Positions 1 through 5,087 of a stretch of DNA of 5,087 nucleotides are shown here, one piece after another. Location of the stretch: positions 1 through 5,087 of the forward strand of contig JAOPZO010000435.1 in NCBI GenBank assembly GCA_025964065.1, in the 5' to 3' direction. Origin of the DNA: Solirubrobacterales bacterium. Its GTDB lineage: Bacteria; Actinomycetota; Thermoleophilia; Solirubrobacterales; Solirubrobacteraceae. Within the stretch, counting starts at the first letter, position 1. Every line of letters begins with the position of its first letter. A program made the translations under genes and the position numbers. The notes beneath the pieces were generated by a model, which searched no databases, was not told where the DNA came from, and saw nothing but the letters and a program-made list of their open reading frames with translations.

Positions 1-758
1 GGGGCGCCGCCGGCTTCCTCGCCGCGCAGCTCGCGCGCCCGGTCCCCTCCCCCCTCCGCGGCCCGCTCACGCCGCACCGGCGCGTCACCGACATCCGCGT
101 GCCGCTCGAGGACTTCAAGGCGGTGAAGAACGCCACGGGCGGCACCGTCAACGACGTCGTGCTCGCTTCCGTGGCGGGCGGCCTGCGCTCCTGGATGCAC
201 GCCCGCGGGCTGCGGACGGAGGGCGTCTCGTTCACCGCCTGCGTGCCCATCGCGACGTCGTCCGGCGGCCGCCAGCGCGTCGTCCACGCGTTCGCGCCGC
301 TGCCCGTGACCTCCGACGATCCGCGCGAGCGACTCGCCGCCGTGTGCGACGCGCTCGCGGACGTCAAGGCCTCGCAGCGGGCGCAGGGCGCCGACGTCAT
401 CGCCGAGGAGGACGGCTTCAACGCGCCGACGCTCCTCGCCCAGGCCTCCCGGATCGACCTCGGGGTGCGCAACTACGACCTCCTCGTGACGAACATCCCG
501 GGGCCCTCCGGTCCGCGGTACGTGCTCGGCGCGGAGCTCTGCGACCTCGTGCCGCTGAGCTTCCTCGCCGGGGAGCGGGCGCTCGCGGTCTCCTGCATGA
601 GCTACGGCGGGCACGTGACGTTCGGGCTGCTCGCCGACTACGACGCGCTCCCGGACCTCGACGTGCTGGCCGACGGCATCCGGCGGGCACTCGCCGAACT
701 CGTGGCGGCGACGCAGGATCCGGTGCAGCCGGGCAGAAGTTCGGGAGGGTCCGCGTAA
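1..758 (+). CDS. Wax ester synthase/diacylglycerol acyltransferase (WS/DGAT), C-terminal part, 5' truncated
   Basis: The frame is open from base 3 to the TAA at 756-758, about 251 residues, and the start lies to the left of the window. What is visible is the C-terminal WS/DGAT domain. It begins with a GPLTPHRRV stretch typical of the domain junction, then GGTVNDVVLA (the conserved NDVVLA helix), LPVTSDDPRERL, VTNIPGP and a closing SYGGHVTFGLLADYDALPD segment. Known members transfer an acyl group from acyl-CoA to fatty alcohol or diacylglycerol, making wax esters or triacylglycerol at the membrane or lipid-droplet surface. The catalytic HHxxxDG motif belongs to the missing N-terminal half, so activity cannot be judged here. 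The GN pair that often precedes the LP motif is replaced by a QRVVHAF-type sequence. The ATG at 99 is only an internal methionine, because homologous sequence continues upstream of it. The domain call is firm; the substrate is not known. Confidence 0.92.
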   Translation, partial: GAAGFLAAQLARPVPSPLRGPLTPHRRVTDIRVPLEDFKAVKNATGGTVNDVVLASVAGGLRSWMHARGLRTEGVSFTACVPIATSSGGRQRVVHAFAPLPVTSDDPRERLAAVCDALADVKASQRAQGADVIAEEDGFNAPTLLAQASRIDLGVRNYDLLVTNIPGPSGPRYVLGAELCDLVPLSFLAGERALAVSCMSYGGHVTFGLLADYDALPDLDVLADGIRRALAELVAATQDPVQPGRSSGGSA

Positions 759-790
759 CCCGGCGCGGCCTCGAGCGTTGGTCCGGAGAG

Positions 791-898
791 ATGGCACCGC
801 ACAAGTTCACGTACCCGAAGGTCACCCCCGTCCCGGCCGGCCACCCCCGGCCGACCGGCTCCAGCGCCCCCAAGGGCGCCGCCACCAGCGGGCGCTAG
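791..898 (+). CDS. Possible small gene: 35-residue basic, proline-rich peptide of unknown function
   Basis: This ATG-to-TAG frame sits in the gap between the acyltransferase and the acyl-CoA synthetase-like gene. The product starts MAPHKFTYPKVTPVPAG, has seven prolines, three lysines, two arginines and two histidines, and no acidic residue. It has no signal peptide or membrane segment, and I recognise no family. In support of real coding, 34 of its 35 codons end in G or C while first and second positions are more mixed, which is the local signature of genes. A GGAGAG purine run directly precedes the ATG, though with GGAG only 2 bases away the spacing is short. Its stop lies 10 bases before the GTG of the next gene, an arrangement suited to translational coupling. 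A proline-rich linker read in another frame, or non-coding DNA, remains possible. Confidence 0.5.
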   Translation: MAPHKFTYPKVTPVPAGHPRPTGSSAPKGAATSGR

Positions 899-908
899 GC
901 GCCGCACC

Positions 909-1913
909 GTGGCCCCGGCCCCCCGGCCGGGGACCCTCGAGTGGCTCGCCGACCAGCAGCCCGACGCCCCCGTCCTGATCGGCCCGGACGGGACGCTCAC
1001 CCGTACCGGCTGGGAGGCCCGCGCCGAGGCGCTGGCCGAACACCTCGCAACCGTGCGGGGTGTCGCCGAGGGCGACCTCCTGAGCGCGGGTGGGCGCATC
1101 GGCCCCGACTGGCTCACGGTCTCCTGGGCCGCCGCGAAGCTCGGCGCCGGACTCGCCGGCCTGCCGCCCGGCCCGGTCACCTCGCTCGAGGATGCGCTGC
1201 ACGTCGGGGCGGACGACCTGCTCGCGGCGCATGCGACCCCACCCGCCGAGCGGCGGCTGTCGGGCAGCAGCGCCCCGCCCGACGCCCTCACCTTCTCGCG
1301 GCTCGGCCGTCCCGTCCGCCGGCGCTTCCACCCCGCCGGCGTCGCCGCGATCGGTGCGACCGTGGCCGACCTCGTCGCGCGCATCCGCGCCGTCCCGGGG
1401 ACGACCCTCGTCGCCTCGGGCCCCGTGTCCGACCCCGTCGCGACCTTCCTCGTCAACCTCGTGCTGGTCGGCGGCGGGCGGATCGTGACCGCTCCGGAGC
1501 CGGCGGCGGCGCTCGCCCTGGCCGCTGAGCACGACGCGGACCTCGCCGCGCTCCCGCCGCAGGAGCTCGACGCGCTCGGGCTGTCGGCGCAGGAAGCGCG
1601 CGAGGCGCTCGACACGACGCGGGTCTCCGCGGTCGTCACGGGTGCCGCGGGGCAGACCACGGCGGGCCGGACCGCGGCCGACGACCTCTTCGGCGCGGAG
1701 TCCGTCATCGACGTCTACGCCACGGCGGACACCGGCGTCGTCGCCGTCCGCGGTGCCGGCGAGGCGCACCACGTGCTCCTCGACGGCGTCACGGTACGGG
1801 TGACCCCCGCAGGCCTGCTCGAGGTCCGCTCGCCCCTCGCCGCCGCGCCGGGCTGGGTTGGCACGGGCGACCGCGCAGAGCTCCTCGCGGAGCGCGCCCT
1901 CCGCCTGGTCTGA
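909..1913 (+). CDS. Degenerate acyl-CoA synthetase-like protein (ANL superfamily N-terminal domain only), probable pseudoenzyme
   Basis: The 334-residue product follows the layout of AMP-binding acyl-CoA synthetases. It has the opening PDAPVLIGPDG and a WEARAEALAEHL...GVAEGD helix-turn (residues 19-56), a middle segment resembling the alpha/beta core (170-245), a VYATADTG segment at 269-276 where active enzymes have YGxTE, and an intact-looking GWVGTGD at 315-321, matching the YxTGD motif. The P-loop region, normally a TSGTTGxPKG-like sequence, appears only as TFSRLGRPVRRRF (128-140). The protein ends at LRLV, exactly where the hinge to the C-terminal lid domain with the catalytic lysine should follow, and no such domain is encoded downstream in any frame. 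Full enzymes are typically 500-600 residues. The GTG at 909 is the only in-frame start after the previous gene's stop; it lacks a good ribosome site, consistent with coupling. The reading frame is undamaged and keeps gene-like codon use, so I infer a maintained, non-adenylating protein, perhaps a ligand binder or partner of the neighbouring acyltransferase. Family membership is fairly sure; the role is unknown. Confidence 0.8.
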   Translation: MAPAPRPGTLEWLADQQPDAPVLIGPDGTLTRTGWEARAEALAEHLATVRGVAEGDLLSAGGRIGPDWLTVSWAAAKLGAGLAGLPPGPVTSLEDALHVGADDLLAAHATPPAERRLSGSSAPPDALTFSRLGRPVRRRFHPAGVAAIGATVADLVARIRAVPGTTLVASGPVSDPVATFLVNLVLVGGGRIVTAPEPAAALALAAEHDADLAALPPQELDALGLSAQEAREALDTTRVSAVVTGAAGQTTAGRTAADDLFGAESVIDVYATADTGVVAVRGAGEAHHVLLDGVTVRVTPAGLLEVRSPLAAAPGWVGTGDRAELLAERALRLV

Positions 1914-1920
1914 GCCCGCC

Positions 1921-1937
1921 CGCGCGTGTTCCGCGCG
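1921..1937 (+). terminator. Weak GC hairpin just after the synthetase-like gene
   Basis: Two CGCGCG arms (1921-1926 and 1932-1937) flank a TGTTC loop, starting 7 bases after the TGA at 1911-1913. It could help end the plus-strand transcript. No T-tract follows, and six-base GC palindromes arise easily in DNA of this composition, so this is only a possibility. Confidence 0.25.
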
Positions 1938-1966
1938 CCTTCCGTGGCCCTTCCGCAACGCCACCG

Positions 1967-1993
1967 CCTGAAAGGGGTCAGGCCCCTTTCAGG
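1967..1993. terminator. Perfect 11-bp inverted repeat between convergent genes; likely bidirectional terminator or REP-like palindrome
   Basis: Left arm CCTGAAAGGGG (1967-1977) and right arm CCCCTTTCAGG (1983-1993) are exact reverse complements around the loop TCAGG. It lies 53 bases after the stop of the plus-strand synthetase-like gene and 11 bases beyond the stop of trxB on the minus strand, the right place to block read-through from both sides. There is no run of T on either side, so it is not a classical intrinsic terminator; U-less hairpin terminators are commonly proposed in actinobacteria. The sequence also resembles GGGGTCxGxCCCC-type palindromes that I recall as dispersed elements in some genomes, so a REP-like origin is the main alternative. 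Confidence 0.65.
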
Positions 1994-2004
1994 GGGCGGC
2001 GGGC

Positions 2005-3042
2005 TCAGCCGGCGGGGACCGTGCGGGGCGTCTCCGCCGCCCACTGGGCCTCGGCGAGGTCGCCGGCCGGCATCCCCTCCGGCGTCGGCACCTCGGGCGT
2101 GTCGCGGAGGTACCACTCGGCGTCGAGCGCGGCCTGGCAGCCGGAGCCCGCCGCCGTGATCGCCTGGCGGTAGGTGTGGTCGACGAGGTCGCCCGCGGCG
2201 AAGACACCGGGCAGCCCGGTACGGGTCGAGCGCCCCTCGGTCTTCACGTAGCCCTCGTCATCGACGGGCACCTGGCCGCGCACGACCTCCGACTGCGGCT
2301 CGTGCCCGATCGCGATGAACGAGCCGACGTCCGGGAGCTCGAGGTCCGCGCCGCCCTCGACGTGCCGGAGCTTCAGCGTCGGGAGCTGGCCCTCGACCGC
2401 GGCGAACTCCTCGACGACGTACGGCGCGAGGATCTCGATGTTCTCCTCCGCCCGGGCGCGGTCGGCCATGATCTTCGACGCGCGGAGCTCCTCGCGACGG
2501 TTCACGATGCTGACCCGCGCGCCGAACTTCGCGAGGAAGATGGCCTCCTCCATCGCGGAGTCCCCGCCACCGATCACGGCGATGTGCTTGTCCTTGAAGA
2601 ACGCCGCGTCGCAGGTCGCGCAGTAGGAGACGCCCCGGCCGCCGAGCTCGTCCTCGCCGGGCACGCCGAGCTTCTTGTGCTCCGCGCCCATCGCCAGGAT
2701 CACCGTGCGCGCGAGGTGCACGTCGTCGTCGATCCACACCTTGTGGACCCCGCCGGGCTCCGTCGCCAGCTCGACCTTCGAGGCCACGTCGGTGATGAAC
2801 CGCGTGCCGAAGCGCTCGGCCTGGTCGCGCATGGTCTGCATGAGCTCCGGGCCCATGACGCCGTCCTTGAAGCCCGGGTAGTTCTCGACCTCGGTCGTCT
2901 GCTGCAGGAGGCCGCCCCAGAAGAAGCCCTCGATGACGAGCGGCTTGAGGTTCGCGCGCGACGTGTAGAGCGCCGCCGTGTAGCCGGCGGGTCCGCTGCC
3001 CACGATGATGACGTTCTCGATGGGGCCGGTCTCGGGGGTCAT
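2005..3042 (-). CDS. trxB: Thioredoxin reductase (NADPH, FAD-dependent)
   Basis: This 345-residue flavoprotein passes electrons from NADPH through FAD and a redox-active cysteine pair to thioredoxin in the cytoplasm. All the low-molecular-weight TrxB landmarks are present in order: the FAD dinucleotide loop GSGPAG (15-20), the ENYPGF segment (53-58), the redox site CATC (141-144), the NADPH loop GGGDSAMEEA (158-167), and the C-terminal FAD motif FAAGDLVD followed by RQAITAAGSGCQAA. The phosphate-binding motif usually written HRRxxxR reads NRREELR (181-187), keeping the arginines that select NADPH. About 30 residues rich in Pro, Ala and Glu extend past the normal end near residue 315; they carry no thioredoxin domain, so this is not a TrxR-Trx fusion, and no trxA follows. 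The ATG at 3042-3040 overlaps the preceding stop as ATGA and has a GGAG six bases upstream, so the start is well supported. It is the last gene of a three-gene run and may also have its own promoter. Confidence 0.97.
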   Translation of the reverse strand: MTPETGPIENVIIVGSGPAGYTAALYTSRANLKPLVIEGFFWGGLLQQTTEVENYPGFKDGVMGPELMQTMRDQAERFGTRFITDVASKVELATEPGGVHKVWIDDDVHLARTVILAMGAEHKKLGVPGEDELGGRGVSYCATCDAAFFKDKHIAVIGGGDSAMEEAIFLAKFGARVSIVNRREELRASKIMADRARAEENIEILAPYVVEEFAAVEGQLPTLKLRHVEGGADLELPDVGSFIAIGHEPQSEVVRGQVPVDDEGYVKTEGRSTRTGLPGVFAAGDLVDHTYRQAITAAGSGCQAALDAEWYLRDTPEVPTPEGMPAGDLAEAQWAAETPRTVPAG

Positions 3043-4220
3043 GAGGCACTCCGGGTGGGGGTCTTGGTGGGCACTTCATTCAGTGTAGTAACGCCATCCT
3101 GCCGCCGTTCCACGGCACGCTCTTGGCGCCATCGGGTGACGGTGCGGCGGAGCTGCAGGTACGCCACGGCGCCGGGCAGGGTGGGCAGCCAGAAGGCCAG
3201 GACGCGGTAGGAGAGCACCGCCACGACGGCCAGCGAGGCCGAGACGCCGAAGCCGACGAGCGCGCCGATCATCCCGCCGTCGACCCCGCCGATCCCGCCC
3301 GGAAGCGGCAGCAGGTTGCCGAGCAGCCCGACGAAGTAGGCCACGACGAGGACCGCCGGGGGCGGCGGCTCCCCGAAGGCGTGGAAGCACGCCCAGAGGA
3401 TCGCGATGTTGAAGCCCCAGTAGGCCATCGCCCCGAGGAGCGCGGGGTCGCGGCGGCGGAGGTGCCCGAACGCCATGCGGATGCCCTCCGACGCGGCCGC
3501 GGGGGCGGTCGAGAGCCGGGCGAGCAGCCGCTGGACGCGCCCGCCTCCCGCCGCCCAGCGCGCGAACCGCCGCTCGAGGTCCTCGGGCACGTAGGTCAGC
3601 GCGACTGCGGCCGCGAGCAGCACGAGCCCGATCGCGGCGGGCACCACGGTCAGCGCGAACGGCGCCTCGCCCTCGAGGATCCCGAAGTGCAGCCCGAACC
3701 CGCCGAGGATCACGGCGATGACGTACACGAGGTAGGTCAGGACGAGGAACGCGATCGTCCGGTCGGCGACGACCCGCGCGGGCATCCCGGAGCGGCGCAG
3801 GGCCCAGGCGGTGAGCGCCAGGCCGCCGGCGCCCCCCGCCGCGAAGAGCCGGGTGGCCGCAAGCCCCGCCATCGTGATCTGGTAGCTCTCGGCGAAGCCG
3901 ATGCGCTTCGCGGACGGGTCGTCCGCCCGGACGTACACCCGCTTGAACATCGCGACGTAGCCGCCGAACGACAAGGCGCTGAAGAACGTCGCGAGCGCGA
4001 GCCACCACGGGTCGCCGTCGGAGATCCGGTCGTAGGTGGAACGCAGGCCGTTGACCTGCGGGAGCACGACGACCACCAGCGCGACGAGCGCCACGATCCC
4101 GACCCCGATGCCCACGAGCGTGCGCCGCGAGACGTGGAGGTGCGGTGCCTCCTCGTCCTCGTCGTGGTGCTCGTCGTCCCACGGGTGGGCTCCGGTGGGC
4201 CCCGGGGGGACGGTGCTCAC
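3039..4220 (-). CDS. UPF0104/LPG_synthase_TM family flippase-like integral membrane protein
   Basis: The 393-residue protein is a polytopic membrane protein related to the membrane half of MprF and to AglD-type proteins, a family linked to synthesis or flipping of lipids and lipid-linked sugars. After a charged cytoplasmic-looking tail with an acidic/His stretch (DDEHHDEDEEAPHLH, 15-29), hydrophobic segments lie near 34-53, 72-90, 112-140, 155-178, 186-209, 258-280, 287-304, 315-335 and 336-355. Family signatures are FAAGGAGGLALTAWALRRSG (126-145) and LPLPGGIGGVDGGMIGAL (304-321); the latter has Asp where a Glu is usual. The soluble aminoacyl-transferase domain of MprF is absent, so lysyl-PG synthesis is not expected. 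I chose the GTG at 4220-4218, which overlaps the upstream stop as GTGA. The frame is open back to 4940, but that extension is low-complexity Arg/Ala/Gly sequence antiphase to the PAP2 gene. No clear ribosome site precedes the GTG, so coupling is likely. The lipid handled is unknown. Confidence 0.88.
   Translation of the reverse strand: MSTVPPGPTGAHPWDDEHHDEDEEAPHLHVSRRTLVGIGVGIVALVALVVVVLPQVNGLRSTYDRISDGDPWWLALATFFSALSFGGYVAMFKRVYVRADDPSAKRIGFAESYQITMAGLAATRLFAAGGAGGLALTAWALRRSGMPARVVADRTIAFLVLTYLVYVIAVILGGFGLHFGILEGEAPFALTVVPAAIGLVLLAAAVALTYVPEDLERRFARWAAGGGRVQRLLARLSTAPAAASEGIRMAFGHLRRRDPALLGAMAYWGFNIAILWACFHAFGEPPPPAVLVVAYFVGLLGNLLPLPGGIGGVDGGMIGALVGFGVSASLAVVAVLSYRVLAFWLPTLPGAVAYLQLRRTVTRWRQERAVERRQDGVTTLNEVPTKTPTRSAS
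3049..3052 (-). promoter_or_regulatory. Ribosome binding site of trxB
   Basis: On the minus strand GGAG lies 6 bases before the trxB ATG, inside the final codons of the flippase-like gene. It is the only well-spaced Shine-Dalgarno sequence found at the three minus-strand junctions or starts visible here. It suggests that trxB can initiate on its own as well as through the ATGA stop-start overlap. Confidence 0.75.
3082..3112 (-). promoter_or_regulatory. Candidate internal promoter for trxB
   Basis: The minus strand carries TACACT (3087-3082), a match to the TANNNT -10 box of actinobacterial housekeeping promoters, 39 bases before the trxB ATG. TGGAAC lies upstream at 3112-3107 with a 19-base gap, a poor -35. 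An alternative reading pairs GGAAC (3111-3107) with GTT (3092-3090), recalling the thiol-stress SigR/SigH class that controls trxB in Streptomyces and mycobacteria. Its 14-base spacing is shorter than I expect for that class. Support comes from a local cluster of A/T-ending codons here, unlike the rest of the gene. Confidence 0.4.
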
Positions 4221-5087
4221 GCCCGCGCCGCCCGCTCCAGCGCCTGCACGCCGCGTCCGGCGGCCCGCAGCGCCGGCGCGACGCGCGGCGCGGCGCGGCG
4301 TACGCCCTCCGTCAGCGCGAGGCCCGCGAGGAGATCGACGACGTAGTGCTCGCCGAGGTAGACGAGGGCGAAGCCGAGGGCTCCCGCGTACGTCCAGCCG
4401 ACGACCGCGTGGGGCCTGCCCTCCTCGGCGAGGAGGTGTGCGGCCATCACGGACGTGGCGAAGTGAAGACTCGGCATCGCGGCGAGCGGGTTGCCGCCCA
4501 GAACACCGTACAGCGTGTTCCAACGCTCCTTCCAGAACGTCTCGCCGTGCTCCACCATCATCCGGCGCATCTCGGGCGCACGCCCATGGCGGGCCGCGTA
4601 CCAGGGCGGCGCCGTGGGCAGCGCCCAGTAGCCCACGAGCCCGAGGTCGAAGACGGCGTAGGTGTGGAGCGCCGCGCGCTCGAAGCGCTCGGGGCGACGC
4701 AGGAGGAACCAGGCGACGGTCCCGTGCGGGATCAGGAACCACGTCCAGTGGCACCAGACGAGCACCTGCTCGCCGCGGTTGAGCGGGCCGGGGCGCCCCA
4801 GCAGCTGCTGGAGCCGGGCGCCCGGCATCGTGCCGAGCCCGATGACGCGATCGATGCGCACCGGGTAGTCGATCCGCACGCGCGCCTCGAGCGCGGCCGG
4901 GTCGTCGTTCGGCATCTCGTAGTGGGCGACGTAGGCCCACATCTGCAGGACGCAGGTGCCGACGTCCCGCGCGCGGGTGCGCGGGAGGACGACGCAGAGG
5001 GCGATGGGCGCGGCGACGGTGGCCGCCGTGACGACGGGCACGGGCAGCTTGAGCCGGCGGCGCGCGATCGGGGCGGCGACGCCGGCG
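4217..5087 (-). CDS. PAP2-family membrane phosphatase/phosphotransferase (inositol-phosphotransferase-like branch), 5' truncated
   Basis: This membrane enzyme belongs to the type 2 phosphatidic acid phosphatase superfamily, which cleaves or transfers phosphate-linked head groups. Counting from the GTG at 5041, key motifs are HWTWFLIPHG (98-107), PTAPPW (142-147), AMPSLH (188-193, catalytic His) and EHYVVDLLAG (231-240), whose His and Asp complete the relay. The PTAPPW and MPSLH pair, with no KxxxxxxRP motif visible, points to the PAP2_3 branch that includes inositol phosphorylceramide synthase-like proteins, rather than to classical PgpB. Hydrophobic segments lie around 8-20, 93-114, 126-141, 194-204 and 213-229. 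The GTG at 5041 could be a start. However, the frame stays open to the window edge and reads as a natural continuation (ARRRLKLP before the GTG), so I treat the gene as entering from outside. It overlaps the flippase-like gene by four bases. Pairing with a flippase suggests the two act on the same envelope lipid or lipid carrier. The fold is secure; the substrate is unknown. Confidence 0.88.
   Translation of the reverse strand, partial: AGVAAPIARRRLKLPVPVVTAATVAAPIALCVVLPRTRARDVGTCVLQMWAYVAHYEMPNDDPAALEARVRIDYPVRIDRVIGLGTMPGARLQQLLGRPGPLNRGEQVLVWCHWTWFLIPHGTVAWFLLRRPERFERAALHTYAVFDLGLVGYWALPTAPPWYAARHGRAPEMRRMMVEHGETFWKERWNTLYGVLGGNPLAAMPSLHFATSVMAAHLLAEEGRPHAVVGWTYAGALGFALVYLGEHYVVDLLAGLALTEGVRRAAPRVAPALRAAGRGVQALERAARA

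Noticed and set aside
909..1913. Calling the synthetase-like gene a frameshifted pseudogene
   Set aside because: The frame is uninterrupted with gene-like codon use, and I found no lid-domain sequence in the other frames after 1913. Motif loss is by substitution and clean truncation.
638..1964. Long open frames on the minus strand opposite the acyltransferase and synthetase-like genes
   Set aside because: Their products are low-complexity Arg/Ala/Ser/Gly-rich sequences with no domain signature. They are the usual antisense shadows of genes in GC-rich DNA, while the plus-strand frames carry clear motifs.
3090..3111. A SigR/SigH-type promoter (GGAAC ... GTT) as the main control of trxB
   Set aside because: The 14-base spacing is shorter than expected for that class and the motifs are short, so it is kept only as an alternative in the promoter entry.
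3039..4220. Calling the membrane protein MprF (lysylphosphatidylglycerol synthase)
   Set aside because: The soluble C-terminal aminoacyl-transferase domain is missing. Only the flippase-like membrane part is present, so the enzyme name would be misleading.
2176..4782. Long open frames on the plus strand opposite trxB, the flippase-like gene and the PAP2 gene
   Set aside because: The translations are charged, repetitive and motif-free, and they lie antisense to genes with unmistakable TrxB, UPF0104 and PAP2 motifs.
4221..4940. A 240-residue N-terminal extension of the flippase-like protein back to 4940
   Set aside because: The extension overlaps almost the whole PAP2 gene and reads as Arg/Ala/Gly-rich nonsense. 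The GTG at 4220 gives a four-base overlap like the next junction and begins just before the expected first membrane segment.
5039..5041. GTG at 5041 as the true start of the PAP2 gene
   Set aside because: The frame has no stop up to the window edge and the upstream residues look like continuing protein, so a start outside the window is more likely. It cannot be excluded.
1..5087. tRNA or rRNA genes, CRISPR arrays, insertion sequences, attachment sites, riboswitches
   Set aside because: I saw no cloverleaf-like segments, repeated spacers, transposase motifs, terminal repeats or long conserved leader structures. Nearly all the DNA is accounted for by protein genes.

Overview
The window is very GC-rich DNA with strong G/C preference at third codon positions. 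It carries a WS/DGAT-type acyltransferase, a family abundant in Actinomycetota. I infer a high-GC actinobacterium; a Thermoleophilia/Solirubrobacterales-like lineage is plausible, but the sequence alone does not prove it. The window is gene-dense: five protein genes, a probable sixth small one, and no RNA genes, CRISPR arrays, insertion sequences or phage genes that I can see.

Plus strand, left half (1-1913). The C-terminal part of a wax ester synthase/diacylglycerol acyltransferase enters from the left edge and stops at 758. A 150-base gap follows, holding a likely 35-codon gene (791-898) for a basic, proline-rich peptide. Ten bases later, at a GTG (909), begins a 334-residue protein with the N-terminal fold of an acyl-CoA synthetase (ANL superfamily). 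Its ATP-binding loop is eroded, its YGxTE motif is changed, and the C-terminal lid domain is absent, so it looks like a pseudoenzyme. The three genes run in one direction and probably form one lipid-related transcription unit.

Middle (1914-2004). The two halves converge on a 91-base spacer containing a perfect 11-bp inverted repeat with a 5-base loop (1967-1993). It is well placed to end transcription from both sides. It has no T-tract and may instead, or also, be a dispersed REP-like palindrome.

Minus strand, right half (5087 down to 2005). Three genes overlap by four bases at each junction (GTGA, then ATGA). They are a PAP2-family membrane phosphatase/phosphotransferase of the inositol-phosphotransferase-like branch (5' end beyond the window), a UPF0104/LPG_synthase_TM flippase-like membrane protein, and thioredoxin reductase trxB. 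The first two look like a membrane-lipid or glycolipid processing pair. trxB is the housekeeping disulfide reductase placed last. The end of the flippase gene suddenly uses A/T-ending codons and contains a TANNNT box about 40 bases before trxB, which suggests an internal promoter giving trxB its own expression.

No clearly new multi-gene system is present. The items most worth a second look are the degenerate ANL protein with its small upstream gene, the A/T-ending codon island before trxB, and the intergenic palindrome.
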